Assembly: GCF_035083965.1 (NCBI RefSeq)
Contig: NC_089724.1
Span: 16,052,410-16,116,409 of the forward strand
Source of the DNA: Branchiostoma lanceolatum
Lineage: Eukaryota > Chordata > Leptocardii > Amphioxiformes > Branchiostomatidae
Length of the DNA: 64,000 nt
Direction: 5' to 3'
In this document: piece by piece, positions 11,601 through 22,651 of the stretch
How positions within the stretch are numbered: the first letter of the stretch is position 1
Layout of the letters: every line of letters begins with the position of its first letter
Program-made: the position numbers and the translations under genes
Notes under the pieces: model-generated
The model's database searches: none
Seen by the model: the letters and a program-made list of their open reading frames with translations, nothing else
Told to the model about the DNA's origin: nothing

Positions 11601-13127
11601 GACAAATGTGATGTTAGCGTTATCATTCTACTATAATGATCAGATCAATCTAGGCGAGTTATAAAGATATGGTATTTGAACTTTCAGGATGCCCAGTTGG
11701 TTACATTGTCCATGGGGGTAGCTGTTACAAGCCCCATAACACCCCGAAGACCCGCCGGGACGCACGGACAACATGCCAACAGGATGGCGGCACGCTAGCC
11801 ATGCCACGTCATCGCCACACCAACGAGTTCCTGACTGATACAGCGATCCGTGTGGACACGCACAGCCTCTACTGGACTGGGCTGTCCAGGGAGAACGGGC
11901 TGTGGACATGGGATGACGGGAGTCGTCTCTGCGGATTTCGAGGATGAGGAGCCGGACAGCCGTCCACGGCAAACAGCTGCACAGTGCTACGCATTGACGG
12001 TAGTTGGCAAGATCAATCTTGTGAGACGACGGCCAAGTTCTTCTGCCAAGTCAAACGTAAGTCCTATTTCAAGTGTCAAATTATGTGGTGCATTTACCAT
12101 GTTATTGAGGGACATGCATCCACGTCGTCTCTGCTTTATGATGTGTCTGCCAGTGCACGGCATGTCTACAATTTATTGATGTACTTAAAGCAATGTTATT
12201 TGGTACAACTTACTATTCCTATAGGTAGACTTTCTCGATTGAACGAGCAAAGCATAGTGATAAAGCTATACTGTCGTTAGACATAGACTGTGTGCCTGTT
12301 TTGCAGCTTAGTAGCCATCCAATGCAGTATCTGCATAACAACGTTATACTACATTTTAACAAACTTAGCCCATGAAACTCTCGGTGAGTATAAAAGGCCA
12401 TTCTGTTCTTTATTCTGTAAAATTTTGAACACTTGCAGCTTCAGTGGATCTTGCAACAGTTGGGTACCAACCATACGGCAGAGCGTTCCTTCCAGCCTTC
12501 CCGGTAAGGATGACGTTTGATGACGCTGAAACCGCCTGCGGTCAGTTCGGTGGAGGACGTCTTGCTCAGCCGACAACAGATGAGTTCAATGATCAGCTGA
12601 TGGGTACATTAGGAGAGGTATCTGCTGACGGCAGCTTTTGGATCGGTTTGAAGATGTTTGGGGTATGTAATTCATGACTGATTTCAGGTTTTATAGATTA
12701 TGAATAATGTCTTTGGGTAATTGTAGAGGGAACTTTGGAAATCATTGACAATGCTATGACCCCAAAATCACCCCAAATTGATTTTAAGATAAACAAGATT
12801 CATGCAAGTCTCACAAGAAGTAGGCAAACATTACAGTAGTGTTGTTTAGGAACTGTTCAAAGAGAGAAAGAACAAAAAAATCGACATGTTCTTTATCCTT
12901 TTTATGTAGACCATGTTAAGACAAAGTGATAAGTTAAACTCTTCTTTTGCATGTTTTCTCAGGACTTCTGGTCGTGGTCGGATGGAACCCCGAGCAAAAC
13001 GTCATACAGCAGCTGGGCACCGGGAGAGCCCTCGGGGGAGGGCTGCGTCACGATGACGTCAGCTGGAGAATGGCGCGTGAAAAACTGCAAAGATATGGCG
13101 TTCTACGTTTGCCAGATAGGCAAGTAA
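8699..13127 (+). CDS. Secreted lectin: F-type lectin domain plus two C-type lectin domains, with one in-frame stop
   Basis: I assembled seven exons: 8699-8771, 9249-9554, 10730-10942, 11168-11401, 11688-12056, 12439-12662 and 12963-13127. Introns 1-5 are phase 1 and intron 6 is phase 0; together the exons make 528 codons including the stop. Exon 1 encodes a signal peptide (hydrophobic VTILLFLLLGVSML). Exon 2 is an unassigned aromatic-rich domain. Exons 3-4 are an F-type (fucolectin, F5/8-like) domain with the diagnostic NRGDCC and a closing CEVAVFP. Exon 5 is a C-type lectin domain (SCYKPH, WTWDDGS). Exons 6-7 are a second one (FWIGLK, WSWSDGTPS, WAPGEPS, FYVCQIG). The product is probably an extracellular carbohydrate-binding or immune recognition protein. 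Codon 362 (11945-11947) is TGA where family members usually carry Trp before GxGQP. Exon 5 is otherwise in frame, so this is a point nonsense change, a polymorphism or a base error. The predicted product would be truncated within the first C-type domain. Confidence 0.85.
9630..10202. mobile_element. MITE-like element in intron 2 of the lectin gene
   Basis: CATGCCCGTAGCTAGG at the left is inverted as CCTGGCTACGGGCATG at the right, followed inwards by G-rich and C-rich runs. The interior is an imperfect tandem duplication of about 200 bp: the blocks beginning GGACTTATTTGTAT occur twice. There is no real coding capacity. Confidence 0.75.
10268..10418. repeat. Foldback repeat with 52-bp perfect arms
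   Basis: Arms 10268-10319 and 10367-10418 are exact inverses, containing ACCAGGTAATCTCACCTG and ending at CTGACGTTT. They flank a 47-nt centre with GTGTCTGTCAGACACC and CTTCTTCAGAGC. It lies inside intron 2 of the lectin gene. It looks like a small foldback transposon. Confidence 0.9.
11945..11947 (+). other. In-frame TGA in the C-type lectin exon
   Basis: The frame reads GFRG, TGA, GAGQPS and continues openly to the splice site at 12056. C-type lectin domains usually have Trp just before the GxGQP/GEP loop, and TGG to TGA is one base. The second domain of the same gene has Trp at this place (SWAPGEPS). Confidence 0.85.
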
Positions 13128-13709
13128 CTTTACCTTTAATAATTAAGAAATCTAATCATCCTTGATTTATCAAACTCTTCCTTGACCAATATTCTGAGAC
13201 TGAAGCCATCTTTGAGTTATTCACTTATAACTGGCATAGAGTATAGAATATTGCAGAGGTAGACTAAGGTAATATAAACAAATGCTTAGAAATGAGGTAA
13301 GTGTCACATCATTGCTTGTGAATTGTAGTTTTAGCAATTAAGTATGTATACGTAGTCATTATTGTTTATCATTATCACTAAGACAAGAGTAAAGTATGAC
13401 CATTCCATTCTACATATACATTTCAGCCACCCCCCCGCCACATCGTCGGTTAAAGCGAACTCCACATGGTGTGCAGGACAGTCGGGAAAATACCAGACAC
13501 AAGAGAAGTGTGAAGCCATTGGTCAGTCCAATGTTGTTTTGGGGTATTCATGGGTCCTAACGGATAAATGAGTAAATAACTTGAAGAAAAACCACCGTAC
13601 AAAATGTATACGAAAAAGGCCCAGGGGTACCTTTAAACTACGAAGAAAGGTCCAATTCAGATTGCCATTTGAGTTAACTCTATCCAAAGCTAAGAAAGGC
13701 AGCTCGTTG

Positions 13710-13837
13710 AAAAATGGAGTAAAGAATTGGAGATAAAGGAAGAAATAAAGGGGGCAACGAAAAGGAAGGAGACGAAGAAAGAAAGTTAGGAAGCTTAAGA
13801 AAGGTAGGGTGGAAGGGAGGAGTCAAGGGAGTCAAGA
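13710..13837 (+). repeat. Purine-rich tract
   Basis: About 128 nt composed very largely of A and G, with blocks such as GGAAGAAATAAAGGGGG and AAAGGAAGGAGACGAAGAAA. The minus-strand ORF through it is a low-complexity Ser/Pro/Leu artefact. Confidence 0.7.
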
Positions 13838-16800
13838 TATCAATTGTTCCTTCGATGCTGATGTATGTAAATGTAAAGCTTGATATGATTTTCAAATTCA
13901 TCTGCAAATATCGCACAGTGAAGCCATGATAAGTCTTTGACCCCAATAAAATTTGACCTTTATTTATGGACTAAAGACCTGTTCAAAACAATCAGTAGAT
14001 TATACAACAAGGAGGGTCTTGAAAAGATACCTCAGTGGCGATTGCCAAAATAAATCCATAATTCATTTATGATTATATAACCTCAACCGGAGTGACATAT
14101 GTCACAAACATGAGTATTCCATCATTTGCTGCTTAGTCATTATAGATGTTTCATGTACCACTATTGTAATAATAGCATTTTCTCACTGATTATGCAAATG
14201 AGGTTTTCATCTGCATAGTCACCTCCGTGTGTGAAGGTTTTCTTTCGGTGTGTCGGAGGTCGAAAATTGAAGGTTAAATGGTCCCCTTGTGTGTTATTAC
14301 AAATGAAACCCTTATGATATTGCTTAATTAGATACTTTGTAGTCGAACATTTGGTGACATAAAATAACCTGAGATAAACATAGTGTATTCTCCTGATAGT
14401 ACATGTAAATAGCATGGTATTTTGGTGTGAAAGAGTGTGTACCGTTTACCTTGGTGAGTCTATCTTACTGCAAAAATTATTACGAGACTTTTTGTTGTTG
14501 TTTGGACTCGCTTTTACTGTGAGACTCCTAATAGTATCTTTGGAGTGTTCTATAGAGATTTAGAAGTTTGTCAGTGATACAGTGCCATTCAGAATTCTGA
14601 ATCCAGTCATATGTTACAACTGTAATTGATGTATTAGTGCCATTTTGTGATTTTTCAATTTGATGTATCAGTGCCATTTTGTGATTTTTGTATAACCAAA
14701 CGGTCTGCTGAGAAATGTACATGTGTGTTTTTGGTTGTCTAATTGTTTGTTGAATTGTTTGCTAAAAGAGTCACTGTGACAGGATTCTATAATCTGAAAC
14801 TGTAAAGTGTTTAGACACTAGGGTATATGAGGCAAAATTGTAGCGGAAAATGATGTTGATTGTTGAAAAGGACATGATAAAAACACTGATGGAAAAGTTA
14901 CCTATGAAGAAATAGCCTTGGCAAGAATCTTACAGTCATACAGTCATCAAGCGCAGAACATCCATAGAGCTGATTACACAAATGTACAGTACTGACAGGT
15001 ACAATGATTAAGATATCTAAAGAACTTAAATTATGGTATGAGATGGTGCACCATGATCAGCCAATCTGTAAAAGAGAGGGAAAGTGACCAAATGTATATC
15101 TTAAGAGTCATTGCACGAGAAAACCAGGCAGAGGTGGGAAGATGGGGGTCGGCCAAATCGGCTCAAACTTTGTATGTGTGATAGGTATGTGGAACTATGA
15201 ACAGCCATATAATTAAAACCCTCCAGCTATTCTTCGTTATGGCGTTCTGGGACCCCCCATCGGAGACCCTCAAAAATCGCACAATTTATTGTTAAAAGTT
15301 ACTGAAATTGCGATGGCCACCCTGATAATTACAATAAAGATATTGACATAAGTTTTAGTTTCCAGAGTTTCACTGACCAAAAGTTTAAGATCAAGTATTA
15401 AAGTTGAGAGGGTGTCCTAGGGGGTTATCAGAACTAAGGAAAGCAGAATTTTTACATTGCTAAATCTTAGTCATCTTTAAGGGTTTTTTTCTCCAATCAC
15501 CCGCAATATTGATGAATGGTTTTACCTTTGCTGGAGAGAAAAACATCTACTGTGTCAAAAACAAGCGTCATTAAATTGGGACATGCATAACGGAAGCCGT
15601 GACTTGGGGTCTTTCTGGGGATTTTTCGTGTTTTGGACTAATAAGAAATCAGGTAATCAAGCAGAAAATCTGCTCTCCTTGATATTTGAACGAAATCTTT
15701 CCAAATCTGACCAGGGGACAAAAAATAGTTGAATTCACCTTGAGTTTTTTTACAGCATGAAAGCTTGACTACCGTATTTACTGGTGTAAACCCAATTTCG
15801 TGAGACATGTTTAGAATATCTACAGAGATTTTAGCATACATCGGCATCTCTGAAATTAGGGTCACGACTTATACTCGTGAAACAATTCACATCCAGTCCT
15901 ATCATGGGTGGCTAACATGTTACTATATCTCCAGCCACCAGCTACATCTGCATTGAAAACAGTCAAGTAAAGAAAAGCCCCCTTTTCCACTATTTTTTAC
16001 TTCTTCGATTTTTTTCTAAAATCTCAGGTCCATGAAACCTATTATTTGGTTCTGCAGTCTTGAAGATGACAGGCCCAGTCGTTACCCTCTGTAGCTTGGT
16101 AGTCTATAGACACCGACACGCGGGCCTGTAAAATACAAGAAAGAGATATGTGCACATTGGGGTCAAAAACAAACAACAAAAAACAGGTACCATGGTGTAT
16201 TATTTCACCCTGGTCCCATTGAACGTGTTTGGGTCCTGAGTAGTTACACACACAGAGCCATGATGGGCAGTTGTGTCGATCTTGAAGGATTAACAAGGAT
16301 GTTAACATCCCGTCCACGTGGATTTGTCAAGGAACACCAACCTGTTGGTAAGCGATACGGTAAGTAGCCACTTAAGGCGATACGCTCTGTTAAGTACCCA
16401 CTTTGTCAAGTAGACTACAAGATTAGACATGATCTGTGTGCACAGTATAGTATAGCACATACTATACTGGTGTTTTTTTCATATCGATAAAAGTTCTCCA
16501 AATAGTTTTACAGTTTAAGAGGATTTTTTTCACGTCTTTATACGAGTTTCTAAACTTAAAAGTCTTCTTGAGACATTGGAGGCATCTCTATCAGTACGTT
16601 ACATTAGCTGGAGGTCAATCGGAATTGCATTTTCTTTTATCATCGGTGCGTACGACCGGTTTTAAAACCAACCTTCTGTGTTAAATGGAAATAAGCTAGA
16701 AATCGGTCATGAATTTCTTTGCCTTTATTTCCGTGCTCAATCTCGTTCACGATGGGTGAAAATAGAAGCTGGTGAATGCATGTTACTAGAGGCAGCGAGG

Positions 16801-17621
16801 GAAAGAAGAAGTCTGGCGTGATTTCCTTATGACAACTAATCTGCTTTCGCGTTGTATAGGATAGTCTGGTATATTTTGCCCCTCACCGATTAACCGTTTG
16901 CCCCATTCTCTGTTTCTGAATACCAAGTTGCTTCTTTTCCCCTTTGATTTTTTTTAGTCTACGTAATTTTTCCCGCGCGGAAAAATTAAGGAAACGTTAA
17001 GGAATCTGAGCTGGCACCACCATCTTTGTTTGCTGGGTAAACATTGCGAGGTGTTGACACCCTATTCTATTTGCCCCACACCCACGACCATGACCACGCC
17101 CACCTGCCTTGAATTTCAGCTCTAAAAAGTATTTATTACGTTTTGTGCAGCGTTTTTTTACCGTAAAACTGAGTTAAGTCTAACCCTCGAACAAATCAGC
17201 TCCAATTATAGACAGGTACGTCTGACCGATAATGTTCCATGTATCATCTGAAGCCTGGAGTTAGCAAAGGCAGAATTCTTGAATGCCATGTCAACTGCTT
17301 AAGTACAAAAGATGCAGCTAACCATTATAAAAAAAGACAAAGCCAACATAGCTTTCAAATGGTCTGCTCTTGTGTACACTGCATACTTTGGTGATACAAT
17401 TTATAGTAAAGTTCCAAGACATTGTTGATAATCATACCTAGCCTCTTCCTATTCGTCGTAAGAATCTGCCTTCCCTGATCGTGACATTTTGTTAGACAAA
17501 CCATGTGTAAAAGAGACCAGGTTTGGCACCCAATCAAATATCATTGTTCTGAATGGTGAACACACAACATGATTTCAAAACCTGCTTTCACTGCCGTACC
17601 TGGGTCACCGCCATTGACACG

Positions 17622-17635
17622 GTTCCCTAGCAACC
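17622..17635 (+). promoter_or_regulatory. X-box-like (RFX) site
   Basis: GTTCCCTAGCAACC resembles the RFX consensus GTTNCC-NN-GNAAC. It lies 29 nt before an ATGGCGGAC start at 17665, in a spot that could be a promoter. No downstream gene is established. Confidence 0.3.
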
Positions 17636-19951
17636 GACAGAAGTTCATAGGTTCCTGCGCAAAGATGGCGGACCTTACTAACTTAACGAGTAAAATAAGA
17701 CAGTCTGTAGAATGAGGAAAATGCAAAGTATGAGAGTTGAAACAAAGCAAAAGTTTTAAAAAATCAATATAACGCTGTCATAGTCTTTGTACGTCCCTCA
17801 AAAGATCGATCCTGACTTCACTGCCGGCAAAAGCTGTTTTGAGAGACTGCACCAGACTCCTCCGGCTAGTGCATAAATAGTGACATCCTCAGGTCTTCAG
17901 CTCCTTATCATGAGGCCAATATTAACAGTGCTTTTAAGGACATTGTGCTTGGTAACCTTTCAACAATTGAGGAGAAACTGCAATGACAGAGATGATCCGA
18001 GATATCTTGTTTAAACATAGCTTTTGGAACAAACTCCTTGCTTGTGAAATCCATATACATAAAATAAACCCATGGCGCAATTTTTAATTATCTCCTAATA
18101 CCCTGTCACTGTACAAATGTTACTCTTAAAAACCTAATGAGCCGTCTAATTTGCTTTCTTGTAGTTTTGGTAATTTTCTGTTAAATTCTGAAATGCTCCA
18201 TGCTTCAAAACCAACACAGTCTAAATATTTTGCTACCACAACTATACATATAGTTGGTGGTCTTGTGGTCGTTCCGCTACGTCATTTGCAAAAATGCATT
18301 GATTTATCTTTCCATTTATTTCATCTCAAGACAGCTGGGTTGCCCCTCCAACTTATAAAAGTTGATTTCCAAGAGGACCCAGTATATTCAGGAATATACA
18401 ATTTGCAATAGGGAAGAGACAAAAGTGGACGATATTCAGTTTAACATATAGAATCCAATATGCCAAAACAAATCGTTATCCATAATTCTAAGTCTAATCC
18501 AAGGTCAAAATTTATTGAATGAGATTGATCCAATGGCTAAAACATTTGCTTCCAAATTAAAACAACTCAATGAACAATTTAGTCACGTAATCTTTGACGT
18601 CCATCTTTAGTAAAAAAGATGCAGGTAAGCACCATGGATTCACATTTACATATACAGGCATGACATCACTATGTTCTTGGGTCTCTGTGGCATGGAAGAC
18701 ACAACAAAATGCAATCTATCCTAGTTCTTCAAATGACCGTTATAACATTTAGAAAATTAGAACATACTGAGTATGATTAGTCATTTTCATGGTAGTAATT
18801 GTAAAATTGTAAAGATAACAAACGTTTGCGCTAGTTTGGTTTAATTCCCTGTCCATCTTGTAGAATATTTGTTTTAAATTTGGTATCTATATGTAACAAA
18901 CGCTCGATTGGTGCTAAAGAATGTCTGTGAGAATATGTCGATGATAGAATAACTTTGAATTGTTTGTTCTCCTTACCTTCACTTGACATTACTAGTATCA
19001 GTCAAACTTTACTTAGACTATTGGTTGACCAATGGCAATGATAATGTCGAATCTTCCATTGACACCTTAAAATGTTTCCATGATACATACAATTTGCCTC
19101 CCGGTCTATTGTCAGACAACTGATCAGGTTCGGGTAAATATCTTATGCACTTTTCGCCACACAGAGCACACATAGTTGCTAGCAACGTGGTGACCTGTGT
19201 TAGCGTACAAGTTGAATCATCCGTGACAACAATAGAAAGGAAACCACAGGAACATATACCAAGAAATATCATCCAGCCAACAAACACACGCTTGGTGACC
19301 ATGAATACCTAAACTATTTACGCCAAGACATACATTTTTGTAAAGTAACGGTTTTCTGTAAAGTCTGATAGTATGTGGAGATGTTTTGCTGACAATTAGA
19401 CAGTAAAATGACACCAATGGATGGGTACACTCTGATGATCTGCCTGGAACCATTGACTGTCTACTTTGACTCTGTTTTATGAAGAACATTATGGCCTGGG
19501 AGGTATCATGCCTTAGGATGTTTTGCTTGCCGTACTTCTTAGTGTATTTCTAAGATACTTATCGCAGTGAAGATGCCCTTCCAAACATGGCGACTTGAAC
19601 ATTACGCACTGGCGATACAATGCGCATGCGTTATAGTGCCACATAGGCTGAAAACAATGAGAAGCCATATTGGCTTGTTCTACTTTTTCATGGGTGGGCC
19701 GGGGACGTCTTTTTTTTAAAACACGACACTCTCATTATTCCTCATCATTAACACACCTTTATTCTATACATGTATTAAAAATCACAAAAGCATGCTAACA
19801 TAAACCAATGTTTAAAATGCGAAGAAAACTCTTGTTCGAATACCATTAATTGGTGTGAACGTAGTTTATTCCACCGTACGTTGTATGGACTGTATGCCAA
19901 GTTACTAGTGAAAAACCCTGTTTGCTTTTCATATAAAATTTGAAATTCGTA

Positions 19952-20044
19952 ATGGCACATAACAGAGACCAACAGAATGTCGAGGCAGAGGTCAGTCACA
20001 ATTCATATCATGTCTGTGTGTCTGTGTGTCTGTGTTTGTGTGTC

Positions 20045-20100
<56 letters not shown>

Positions 20101-20130
20101 TGTGTCTGTGTGTTTCTGTGTGTATGTGTA

Positions 20131-20161
<31 letters not shown>

Positions 20162-20214
20162 CTGTGTGTGTGTGTTTGTTTGTGTATGTATTTGTGTGTT
20201 TGTGTATGTGTGTC

Positions 20215-20248
<34 letters not shown>

Positions 20249-20852
20249 TGTCTCTCTTTAATATCTAAACTGACTGATTAGCAATATGAATAGCTTTTTG
20301 TAAATCATAATCTGCCTTGTGATATAACAAATTTGTGATTACTGGGCTTAGATTTACACTTAAGGCAGGCTTAAATCACATGACTTGAAGTAGTATTAAG
20401 CATCGAATTCCTTCAATCAGCGTCAGCGGTAAACTTATGCCAAGTCTATAAAAAGATTATAAATGTTGAAAACACTGTTGTCCTTTTAGAGTTAATTGTG
20501 CCTTTTAAAAGTATTTCATAGAGAATGATTTCATGTACATATTTGATGATCTCAGTCTGTTAACATTGTCATTAACATTTCGTCTTGGTTTAGAAATCAT
20601 ACTAAATATTATCCTCATATGGCTTCTTTTGTTCCAGATATATAACGTCTTATGACAAACAAAAATGATTGCTGGGCTTAGATTGACACTTAAGGCAGGC
20701 TTAAATCACATGACTTGAAGTAGTATTAAGCTTCGAATTCATTCAATCTAGCGTAAACGGAGCACTAGGGTGATTGCCATGAGATTGGGATATAGCAGCC
20801 AAATTTGACTGAAATGATAGTGAAAACAATCAGTGCCGACACATGTATAATT

Positions 20853-20904
<52 letters not shown>

Positions 20905-21024
20905 TGTGTGTGTGTCTAAGAGAGATTGAGTGTGTGTGTGTGTGTCTGTCTGTGTTTGTATGTATGTGTGTGTGTGTGTGTTTGCATGTGTTTGCATGTG
21001 TGTGTGCGTGTGTAAGTGTGTGTC

Positions 21025-21075
<51 letters not shown>

Positions 21076-21098
21076 TTGAGAGTGTGTGTGTGTCTGTC

Positions 21099-21140
<42 letters not shown>

Positions 21141-22651
21141 TGTGTTTGCATGTGTGTGTGTATGTTGGTGTGTGTGTGTGTGTGTGTGTGTGACTATTGG
21201 GATGTCTATTTTCAATGCTGACTATTCCTATTTAACCTTACTTTACCTTACATTGTACATGTTGGATAGAGTAAAGTTAGAGGGTGAAGAATTTAGTACT
21301 GGTATTACAGCGTCAGCGGTAAACTTATGCCAAGTCTATAAAAAGATTATAAATGTTGAAAACACTGTAGTCCTTTTAGAGTAAAAGTATTTTATAGAGA
21401 ATGATTTCATGTATATATTTGATGATCTCAGTCTGTTAACATTGTCATTAACATTTCGTCTTGGCTTAGAAATCATACTTGATATTATTCTCATATGGCT
21501 TCTTTTGTTCCAGATATATAACGTTTTATGACAAACAAAAATTGACCTTGTACATCTGAGTATGTTCTAGTATGCTCATAGTGAGGGAATGAACCAGTAA
21601 AGAGTAACAGAAGCATAGTCTAAATACAATATTCCTCGTATTTTTCTTAACAAAACCACATAAAACATCAAAAGAGCACAAAATGGTGAAATATCATCCT
21701 ATCGAATAGACCCTAGCAAAATCCTCATACATATTTCTCTTTCTATGCAACACATTGATTATGCTCTAAAGTATTTGTAGTTTTTAAATCTAACACCATT
21801 GAATACAACTTTATTTCCAGGAAAACCCCGAGGACGTGCAACTATCGGTGGAGGATACCCACCCACCAACATCCCCCTGTACCACCCCTGTAGAAAAGAT
21901 AAGAGAATTGGAGGTAAGCTAACCAATTCTAGACTTACGAAATTTGGATGCTAAGACAGGTAGCAACGACGAAGAGATATCAATGTGGCTTAGCGCCCTG
22001 TATTTACTTCATGCAAATAACCAGGCTCCTGTGAGATTAGAGGTATTGACATTTCAATAGAATATAGACTCAAAAATGGTAGTAGGTTCGTGTACTAACG
22101 TTAGATGGAATTATAATGACAAAGTAAAACTGGTTCCAATAGCGAGCATCCTCTACTTTAGCATACTTCAAATGTTATTGTCTGATCATCTATCAAACTG
22201 TTCCAGTGTCAACACTCATTTCTGACGTACACCTGCCTTATATCATATACATTGCCCAAATTGCCCCAAATACGGCACAGACACTTAAATCATTATCTTA
22301 CAACCAGGGTTGATAGGCAAAAAGAACGAAATCACCAACGTGATTGAGAGGACAGAGGTTGAGTGAAATAAATATGAATCTGAATCTGAATCCGAGAGGA
22401 CAGAGGATCCAGGAACATGGAAGAAATCTAGTTCTTGGCCATAACTGTAATATGCATAAACATGATTATAACAAAATGTATGTGATATCATTTCCCAGAT
22501 CCAGCTGGAAGCAGCCATGGATGACAAACGACAAGTCATGCAGGAAAACAGGGACCTGCGCTCAGAAAACAGGGACCTGCGCTCGGAAAACATGGACTTG
22601 CGCTCCATTGTTAGGCGTCTGGTTCAAGCTCTCGGCCTCCAGGGCCACTGA
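19952..22651 (+). CDS. Small coiled-coil protein, terminal exons clear, first exon tentative
   Basis: Two exons are well supported: 21821-21913, after TTATTTCCAG and before GTAAGC, and 22499-22651, ending in TGA. Both are phase 0. They join an acidic Thr/Pro-rich segment ending EKIRELE to [13 protein letters not shown], then three heptads of the ENRDLRS type (residues [21 protein letters not shown]), then a basic-hydrophobic tail [14 protein letters not shown]. This is a short coiled coil, probably for dimerisation. A possible first exon at 19952-19990 ([13 protein letters not shown], good start context, donor GTCAGT) has the right phase and would give 94 residues, but other 5' exons are possible. 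The three heptads are encoded by a 21-bp tandem repeat. I do not recognise the family; it may be the C-terminus of a larger regulator. Confidence 0.5.
20014..20250. repeat. Compound (TG)n/(TC)n/(AG)n microsatellite
   Basis: A TG-rich tract is followed by a TC run, more TG, then an AG run. Cys/Val-rich ORFs across it are artefacts. It would lie in the first intron of the coiled-coil gene model. Confidence 0.95.
20340..21545. repeat. Local duplications around microsatellites
   Basis: A block starting at GGGCTTAGATTTACACTTAA (about 20343-20418) recurs at about 20675-20750. A block starting GCGTCAGCGGTAAACTTATG (about 20420-20660) recurs at about 21309-21545 with few differences. This indicates local duplication, perhaps driven by the TG tracts. 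Confidence 0.85.
20852..21192. repeat. Long (TG)n microsatellite with repeated interruptions
   Basis: A TG array with interruptions TCTAAGAGAGATTGAG and TGTAAGAGAGATTGAG about 150 bp apart, suggesting internal tandem growth. Confidence 0.95.

Larger units (their letters stand above)
13128..19951. other. Long stretch without a supported gene
   Basis: No convincing exon series was found. Visible items are an AATAAA at 13945-13950 that could serve the lectin gene, a purine-rich tract (13710-13837), a two-copy 36-bp repeat near 14623-14692 and an X-box-like site at 17622. There is a possible cysteine-containing exon after an acceptor near 13425, but it does not match the phase of the lectin's last exon. 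An ATGGCGGAC start at 17665 has no recognisable continuation. Confidence 0.5.

Noticed and set aside
20000..21384. Cys/Val- and His/Thr-rich ORFs over TG/CA tracts
   Set aside because: Pure microsatellite translation. The same applies at 34738-34993, 35472-36104 and their copies 5739 bp on.
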